A stretch of 64,000 bases of DNA from Pollutimonas harenae (GTDB lineage Bacteria; Pseudomonadota; Gammaproteobacteria; Burkholderiales; Burkholderiaceae_B). The stretch's first letter is position 1. Every line of letters begins with the position of its first letter. The notes under the pieces were generated by a model. That model made no database searches, was not told where the DNA came from, and worked only from the letters and a program-made list of their open reading frames with translations. Location of the stretch: positions 1,054,001 through 1,118,000 of the forward strand of contig NZ_SDQD01000001.1 of the NCBI RefSeq assembly GCF_004153685.1, in the 5' to 3' direction. Position numbers and translations under genes: made by a program. Positions 59,339 through 64,000 of this stretch are shown piece after piece.

Positions 59339-59412
59339 AGAAGGAAGTTCCGCGCAAGAGTCCAATAGAGCTGTAGACATTACTAAAGCAAGTGACTGAA
59401 GGGAGTAGCAAA

Positions 59413-60897
59413 ATGAAAGCGTTTCGTCCAACCCTGTTAGCTGCAATGATGACCGCCCTTATGATGGGCGCCCCAGCCTGGGCTGCAGACCTGGCCGATA
59501 AATTGGATCGTGTCAAAGTAGACCTGGTGGCCCCACCTTTGGTGCATGCTCATACGCAAAAGGCATCGGCGGAACCCAAGGTGGTCGAGTTCACGATGGT
59601 TATCGAAGAAAAGAAAATCGTGATCGACGACAAGGGCACAACGCTGCAGGCCATGACCTTCAATGGTTCCATGCCGGGCCCCACCATGGTGGTGCACGAG
59701 GGTGACTATGTCGAAATCACCTTGGTCAATCCGGCCAGTAACGCTATGCCGCACAACGTTGACTTTCACGCGGCAACCGGCGCCCTGGGCGGTGCCAAGC
59801 TGACTGATGTGGCTCCCGGCGAGCAAGCCACCATGCGTTTCAAGGCAGACCGCAGCGGTGTGTTCGTGTATCACTGTGCGCCTGAAGGTATGGTGCCCTG
59901 GCATGTGGTCTCGGGCATGAGCGGCACCATCATGGTGCTCCCGCGCGATGGCCTGAAAGACCCCGAGGGCAATGAGCTGAAGTACGACCGGGTCTATTCC
60001 ATAGGAGAGTTCGATCTGTACATTCCCAAGGACGAAAACGGTCAGTACAAAGACTACGCTTCGTTGGCCGACAGCTATTCCGACACCGTCGAAGCTATGC
60101 GCAAGCTGATCCCCACGCATGTGGTCTTCAATGGCAAGGTCGGTGCACTGACTGGCGAAGGTGCCATGAAGGCCAATGTAGGCGAAACCGTGCTGATGAT
60201 TCATTCGCAGGCCAATCGCGACACGCGTCCTCACCTTATTGGTGGACACGGCGATTGGGTCTGGGAAACGGGCAAGTTTGCCAACGAACCAGAAAAGAAC
60301 CTGGAAACCTGGTTCATTCGGGGTGGTTCGGCCGGCGCAGCCTTGTATACCTTCAAGCAGCCTGGTGTGTATGCCTACGTCAACCATAACTTGATCGAGG
60401 CATTCGAACTGGGTGCTGCCGGACACTTCGTGGTCGAGGGCAAATGGGACGACGACTTGATGAAGCAAATCAAGGCAACCGGCCCGATCACGAAAGAAAC
60501 CGCCGCCATGCTCGAAGAGCGGGCTACCCAGTTGGCAGGTACCAGGCCAGCACTGACGCCCGCAGTTGACAAGGTCGCTGCCGCGCCGGCGGTCAAGACC
60601 ACTGAACGGGCCAAGCATGCCGCTGCCAAACCGGCCGCCAGGAAAGTTGCGTCGACACACCCCGACGGCGAGAAACTGTACAAGACGTCTTGTGTGGCTT
60701 GCCATAGCACGGGCGTGGCCAACGCGCCCAAGCTCGGCGACAAGACAGCCTGGGCTCCCATGGTCGAAAAAGGTCTGGATTCTGTCCTGGCAGTTGCCAT
60801 CCAGGGTAAAGGTGCCATGCCGCCGCGTGGGGCCACATCGGCTGACGATGCAACCTTGCGCGCTGCAGTTCAATACATGATGAGCAGCGTGCAGTAA
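59413..60897 (+). CDS. nirK: Copper-containing nitrite reductase with C-terminal cytochrome c domain
   Basis: Reduces nitrite to nitric oxide in the periplasm during denitrification. 494 residues from ATG 59413 (signal to about residue 24, PAWAA). The two cupredoxin domains carry [16 protein letters not shown] and [19 protein letters not shown], which supply type 1 (His, Cys, His, Met) and type 2 copper ligands. After residue 370 an Ala/Pro-rich linker leads to a cytochrome c domain with C427-VA-C430-H431 and a Met ligand in KGAMPPRG. This three-domain form is known from Ralstonia pickettii. GGGAG lies ahead of the ATG, and the upstream NNR-type box sets its control. Confidence 0.93.
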   Translation: MKAFRPTLLAAMMTALMMGAPAWAADLADKLDRVKVDLVAPPLVHAHTQKASAEPKVVEFTMVIEEKKIVIDDKGTTLQAMTFNGSMPGPTMVVHEGDYVEITLVNPASNAMPHNVDFHAATGALGGAKLTDVAPGEQATMRFKADRSGVFVYHCAPEGMVPWHVVSGMSGTIMVLPRDGLKDPEGNELKYDRVYSIGEFDLYIPKDENGQYKDYASLADSYSDTVEAMRKLIPTHVVFNGKVGALTGEGAMKANVGETVLMIHSQANRDTRPHLIGGHGDWVWETGKFANEPEKNLETWFIRGGSAGAALYTFKQPGVYAYVNHNLIEAFELGAAGHFVVEGKWDDDLMKQIKATGPITKETAAMLEERATQLAGTRPALTPAVDKVAAAPAVKTTERAKHAAAKPAARKVASTHPDGEKLYKTSCVACHSTGVANAPKLGDKTAWAPMVEKGLDSVLAVAIQGKGAMPPRGATSADDATLRAAVQYMMSSVQ

Positions 60898-60969
60898 ACA
60901 TCGGGAAATACCCCATTACGTATCATGGGGAAAATACCGATCATGTAAAACTGCTTGGGTCGCTACACT

Positions 60970-61007
60970 CGCTCCATGCCTCTTTGGCACGGAGCGTTTT
61001 TCTTTTC
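60970..61007 (+). terminator. Rho-independent terminator of nirK
   Basis: CGCTCCATGCC (60970-60980) pairs with GGCACGGAGCG (60986-60996) with one mismatch and a 5-base loop; TTTTTCTTTTC follows immediately. About 70 bases past the nirK stop. Confidence 0.8.
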
Positions 61008-61078
61008 TCCGTCATATTGCAGTTTTCCGTAGTGTTTGGCTTACCCCGTTAATTACACCGCATAAAGGGCAGCACACA

Positions 61079-62662
61079 ATGAAACTCATTCGTAAGACCA
61101 TTCTTTTGTCGGCCATGGCCGCGTGTTTTCTTGGCGCCGCCAGCATGGCGCAGGCACGTGACCTGACCATCGCCTTGCGCTCCGAGCCGAGCTCAATGGA
61201 TCCGCAGTTCCACTCCCTGACACCCAACACGCAGTTGTCGGAAACCATGTTCGACCCGCTGGTGCGCACCGATAGCACGGCCAAGCCGGTGCCCTCATTG
61301 GCTGAGTCCTGGACGGTAGATGGCAATGTCTGGACGTTCAAGCTGCGCCCCGATGTCAAGTTCTCTGATGGTTCGCCCTTTACGGCCCAAGACGTCATCT
61401 TTACTTACGACCGCGTGCCCAAGGTGCCTAACAGCCCCTCGTCGTATTCCCTTTATTTAAGTTCCATCGACAAGGTCGAAGCGCCCGATCCGCACACCAT
61501 CAAGATCACCACCAAGGGCCCAGCGCCTGTCCTGCTGGCCAATTTGTCCATGGTGCCCATCATGTCGCACAAGGCGGCTGCCGGGCCGGCCCCCGAAGGC
61601 AAGACCACCGTCGAGCTTAACCGTGGCGATGGCCTGGTGGGTACCGGGCCCTATAAATTTGTCTCCTGGAAGCGCGGGGCCGAAATCGTGCTCGAGCGCA
61701 ACGAACATTACTGGGGCGACAAGCCCGATTGGGACAAGGTCACTTACCGGCCCATTTCCAACTCGGCAGCCCGCGTGGCGGCCTTGTTGGCCGGCGACGT
61801 CGACGTCATTGAAGACCCACCCACCGACGATCTGCCCAAGCTCAAGAAAGACAAAAACCTGTACATACAAGAAACCCCTTCGGTGCGTGTCATCTATCTG
61901 GCAATGAACCAGGGCGACGAACCGCCTCCCGGCATGGAAGGTACCGACGGCAAGAACCCTCTGGCCGACAAGCGCGTGCGGCAGGCGCTGTCGCTGGCCA
62001 TCGATCGCAAGGCTATTGTCGAGCGCATCATGGACGGCGTAGGCTTGCCTGCGGGCAATCTGCTGGCCTATCCGGCCTTTGGCACGTCTGAAAAACACTC
62101 CAAGGCCGAGACCGTCGACGCCGAGAAGGCCAAGAAGCTGATGGCTGAAGCCGGTTACCCGAAGGGCTTCACGCTGTCGCTGGGTTCGCCTGACGGCCGC
62201 TACACCAACGACAAGCGTATTGCCCAGGCCGTGGCCGCCATGTGGGCACGCATCGGTGTAAAGACCAATGTCGAGACCATGGCGCCGCCTGTTTTCTTCA
62301 AGCAGCGCAATGCCTATGCTTTCAGTACTTATCTGGCAGGTTGGGCGGCCAGTTCCGGCGAAATGCTCAACCCGCTCAAATCGCTGGTGGTTACCAAAAA
62401 CAAAGAGAAAGGCCTGGGCACCACCAACTGGAGCAAATACTCCAATCCTGACATGGACAAGCTCGTTGCCGAAGCCTCCGTCACACTCGATGACGACAAG
62501 CGTTCGAAGCTGTTGCAGCAGGCCGGTAACCTGGTCATGGAAGACTATGGCATTTTGCCGCTGCAGTTCGAACTCTCTGTCTGGGCCATGAAGAATGATG
62601 TCCGCTACGGAGGCCGTGCCGACCAAATGACGCTGGCCCAAGACATGACGATTGCCAAGTAA
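61079..62662 (+). CDS. Peptide/nickel-type ABC transporter substrate-binding protein (DppA/family 5)
   Basis: 527-residue periplasmic receptor. Signal peptide MKLIRKTILLSAMAACFLGAASMAQA (cleavage near 27), then RDLTIALRSEPSSMDPQFHSLTPN and FKLRPDVKFSDGSPFTAQDVIFTYDRV, the family 5 signature. KNPLADKRVRQALSLAIDRKAIVE lies in the second lobe. The ligand may be a peptide, glutathione or sugar; sequence does not tell. Followed by two permease genes. The start sits about 70 bases after the nirK terminator. Confidence 0.9.
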   Translation: MKLIRKTILLSAMAACFLGAASMAQARDLTIALRSEPSSMDPQFHSLTPNTQLSETMFDPLVRTDSTAKPVPSLAESWTVDGNVWTFKLRPDVKFSDGSPFTAQDVIFTYDRVPKVPNSPSSYSLYLSSIDKVEAPDPHTIKITTKGPAPVLLANLSMVPIMSHKAAAGPAPEGKTTVELNRGDGLVGTGPYKFVSWKRGAEIVLERNEHYWGDKPDWDKVTYRPISNSAARVAALLAGDVDVIEDPPTDDLPKLKKDKNLYIQETPSVRVIYLAMNQGDEPPPGMEGTDGKNPLADKRVRQALSLAIDRKAIVERIMDGVGLPAGNLLAYPAFGTSEKHSKAETVDAEKAKKLMAEAGYPKGFTLSLGSPDGRYTNDKRIAQAVAAMWARIGVKTNVETMAPPVFFKQRNAYAFSTYLAGWAASSGEMLNPLKSLVVTKNKEKGLGTTNWSKYSNPDMDKLVAEASVTLDDDKRSKLLQQAGNLVMEDYGILPLQFELSVWAMKNDVRYGGRADQMTLAQDMTIAK

Positions 62663-62674
62663 GCCAGAGTCACA

Positions 62675-63649
62675 GTGCTATCGACTATTGTTCGTCGTGT
62701 ACTGCAGACGCTGCTTGTAGTCCTGGTCATGTCGGCCCTGGTGTTCGGGGGCCTGTATCTGGTGGGCGACCCGGTCGATATGCTGGCCAGCCCCGAAGCC
62801 ACTGAGGTCCAGCGCGAGCTGATTCGTCAGTCTTTCGGGCTGGACCAGCCCTTGTGGCGGCAGTACGGCATATTCCTGGGCAAGGCGCTGCAGCTCGACT
62901 TTGGCGCCAGCTTCCTGACCGGCGAGTCTGCCATGCATCTGATTCTGGAGCGCATGCCGGCCACGCTCGAGTTGGCCACCCTGGCCATGTTCCTGTCGCT
63001 GGTCATAGGCATACCGCTGGGTGTGTATGCGGGACTCAAGCCCAACAACAAGAGTGCGCGCGGCATTATGGCGGGCTCGGTGTTGGGCTTTTCCCTGCCT
63101 AATTTCTGGGTAGGCCTGATGCTCATCATGCTGTTTGCCGTCATGCTGGGCTGGCTGCCGGCGGGCGGGCGGGGTACCGTTGAAAGCTTCGGACCCATCA
63201 AACTCAGTATTTTCAATTGGGACGGCTTCAAGAACCTGATTCTGCCGGCTTCGACTATCGCAGTGGCCAAATGCGCGCTCATCATACGGGTGACGCGTGC
63301 GGCCACGCGTGAGTGCCTGCCGCAAGACTACATCAAGTTTGCCCGTGCCAAAGGCCTGCGTGAACGCCGTGTGCTGGGTGTGCATCTGATGAAGAACATT
63401 TTGATTCCCATTGTGACCATAGGCGGGCTGGAGTATGGCCAGGTGTTTGCCTTTGCCGTCGTCACAGAAACCGTGTTTTCGTGGCCGGGCATGGGTAAGC
63501 TGCTGATTGATTCCATCATTACGCTCGACCGCCCGGTTGTGGTGGCTTACCTGATGCTGACCGTGGTGTTTCTGGCTACGCTTAATTTATTGGTGGATAT
63601 TGCCTACACCGTGCTCGACCCACGTGTGCGACTGGGAGGATCGGCATGA
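62675..63649 (+). CDS. ABC transporter permease (DppB family)
   Basis: Six-helix permease, 324 residues, starting with GTG 62675 (MLSTIVRRVLQTLLVVLVMSALVF). Family marks are the EVQRELIRQSFGLDQPLWRQYGIFLGKALQLDFGASF periplasmic loop and the coupling motif RVTRAATRECLPQDYIKFARAKGLRERRVLGVHLMKN (EAA loop). ATP hydrolysis is supplied by subunits that must lie past the window. The stop overlaps the next gene (ATGA). Confidence 0.9.
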   Translation: MLSTIVRRVLQTLLVVLVMSALVFGGLYLVGDPVDMLASPEATEVQRELIRQSFGLDQPLWRQYGIFLGKALQLDFGASFLTGESAMHLILERMPATLELATLAMFLSLVIGIPLGVYAGLKPNNKSARGIMAGSVLGFSLPNFWVGLMLIMLFAVMLGWLPAGGRGTVESFGPIKLSIFNWDGFKNLILPASTIAVAKCALIIRVTRAATRECLPQDYIKFARAKGLRERRVLGVHLMKNILIPIVTIGGLEYGQVFAFAVVTETVFSWPGMGKLLIDSIITLDRPVVVAYLMLTVVFLATLNLLVDIAYTVLDPRVRLGGSA

Positions 63650-64000
63650 GCGCCCATCAGAACAGCACCGACGCCGTATTGCCTGTGGGGCAGCCCACCG
63701 CAACAGTCGTTCACGAAAGTCAGGCCAGGCTGTTTCTGGCGCAGTTTTGCTCGAGCAAGCTGGCGGTGCTGGGCTTGATACTGCTGCTGCTCTGCCTGGT
63801 CATGGCTATTTTTGCCCCATGGATTGCACCGCAAAATCCTTTCGACATCGCCACACTCGATATTTTCGACTCCAAGCTGCCGCCAGGCAGCACCAATATG
63901 GACGGCAGCCTGACGTATTGGCTGGGGACGGACGGGCAGGCGCGTGATGTGTTCTCGGCCATTCTGTATGGTTTGCGCATCAGTCTGTTCGTGGGCTTTG
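63646..64000 (+). CDS. ABC transporter permease (DppC family), 3' truncated by window edge
   Basis: The frame is open to the window end: MSAHQNSTDAVLPVGQPTAT, an N-terminal helix LAVLGLILLLLCLVMAIFAPWIAP, and TYWLGTDGQARDVFSAILYG with the DppC-type GTD-GRD-like motif, which here reads GTDGQARD. The start overlaps the previous stop by 4 bases. Remaining helices lie outside the window. Belongs to the same transporter as the two genes before it. Confidence 0.85.
   Translation, partial: MSAHQNSTDAVLPVGQPTATVVHESQARLFLAQFCSSKLAVLGLILLLLCLVMAIFAPWIAPQNPFDIATLDIFDSKLPPGSTNMDGSLTYWLGTDGQARDVFSAILYGLRISLFVGF

Noticed and set aside
59437-60873. 478-codon minus-strand open frame opposite nirK
   Set aside because: Antisense shadow of nirK; no ribosome site, no domain, and the nirK frame has full copper and haem motifs.
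61457-62641. 394-codon minus-strand open frame opposite the peptide-binding protein gene
   Set aside because: Antisense shadow of a well-supported gene; its composition follows the third-position pattern of the plus strand.
1-64000. tRNA, rRNA, CRISPR array, prophage or insertion sequence
   Set aside because: I saw no cloverleaf or rRNA-like stretch, no spaced direct repeats, no transposase or phage genes. Short RNA genes cannot be ruled out by eye.

Overview
The window is a 64-kb chromosomal piece from a betaproteobacterium, most likely Alcaligenaceae (Pusillimonas/Alcaligenes/Bordetella relatives). Signs of this are the several orphan Bug/TctC periplasmic receptors without TctA/TctB partners, the birA-coaX pair, the dacC-dat-ybeD-lipB-lipA order, the waaC/waaA neighbourhood and a moderately high GC content. 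The genus is an inference. I see no rRNA, tRNA, CRISPR array, phage or intact insertion sequence. Both ends cut a gene.

Layout. 0-7.6 kb is a surface-polysaccharide locus: a glycosyltransferase, then PglC/PglD/PglE/PglF-type genes that together can make and load undecaprenyl-linked diacetylbacillosamine, then two tandem Wzz-type chain-length regulators on the other strand. 8.3-13.8 kb is an IclR-centred locus: IclR, an SDR and a Bug receptor on the minus strand, and divergently an unrecognised internally duplicated protein plus a thiamine-diphosphate enzyme. 14-19.3 kb is a LysR-controlled operon: PLP lyase of the D-cysteine desulfhydrase/L-cysteate sulfo-lyase family, Bug receptor, AspA/AstE-like deacylase and M20 amidohydrolase. 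19.4-28 kb carries a small autotransporter, a gamma-carbonic anhydrase, a DMT exporter, waaC, a BCCT transporter and waaA. 27.9-31.8 kb has DoxX, DUF1097 and two SDR genes divergent from a LysR gene. 31.7-36.1 kb holds a TSUP permease, a previously unlisted VOC-family gene remnant, and a LodB-like flavoprotein/LodA-like protein/small Tat protein trio. 36.4-47.1 kb is mostly housekeeping: putP, a thioesterase, galU, coaX, birA, dacC, dat, ybeD, lipB, an enoyl-CoA hydratase and lipA. 47.2-57.4 kb is a LysR-controlled catabolic island: SDR, split transketolase, TRAP transporter, beta-hydroxyacid dehydrogenase, iron alcohol dehydrogenase and aldehyde dehydrogenase. 57.4-61 kb is a denitrification patch: a NirV-like SUMF1 lipoprotein, a Crp/Fnr regulator and a haem-fused copper nitrite reductase, with NNR-type promoter boxes. 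61-64 kb starts a peptide-type ABC transporter.

Most worth a second look: (i) the LodA-like trio, whose LodA homologue has no cysteine where the cysteine tryptophylquinone partner is expected and which comes with a 95-residue Tat-signal protein; (ii) the internally duplicated SHGG protein beside a ThDP enzyme; (iii) a perfectly matched pair of NNR-type promoters ahead of the NirV-like gene and nirK, with a third site ahead of the regulator; (iv) a split transketolase island with no kinase or isomerase; (v) an 18-bp perfect inverted repeat that exactly spans the gap between two convergent stop codons; (vi) two stacked stem-loops in the lipA leader.

Gene functions are assigned from motifs read by eye and remembered family signatures; no database search was possible.
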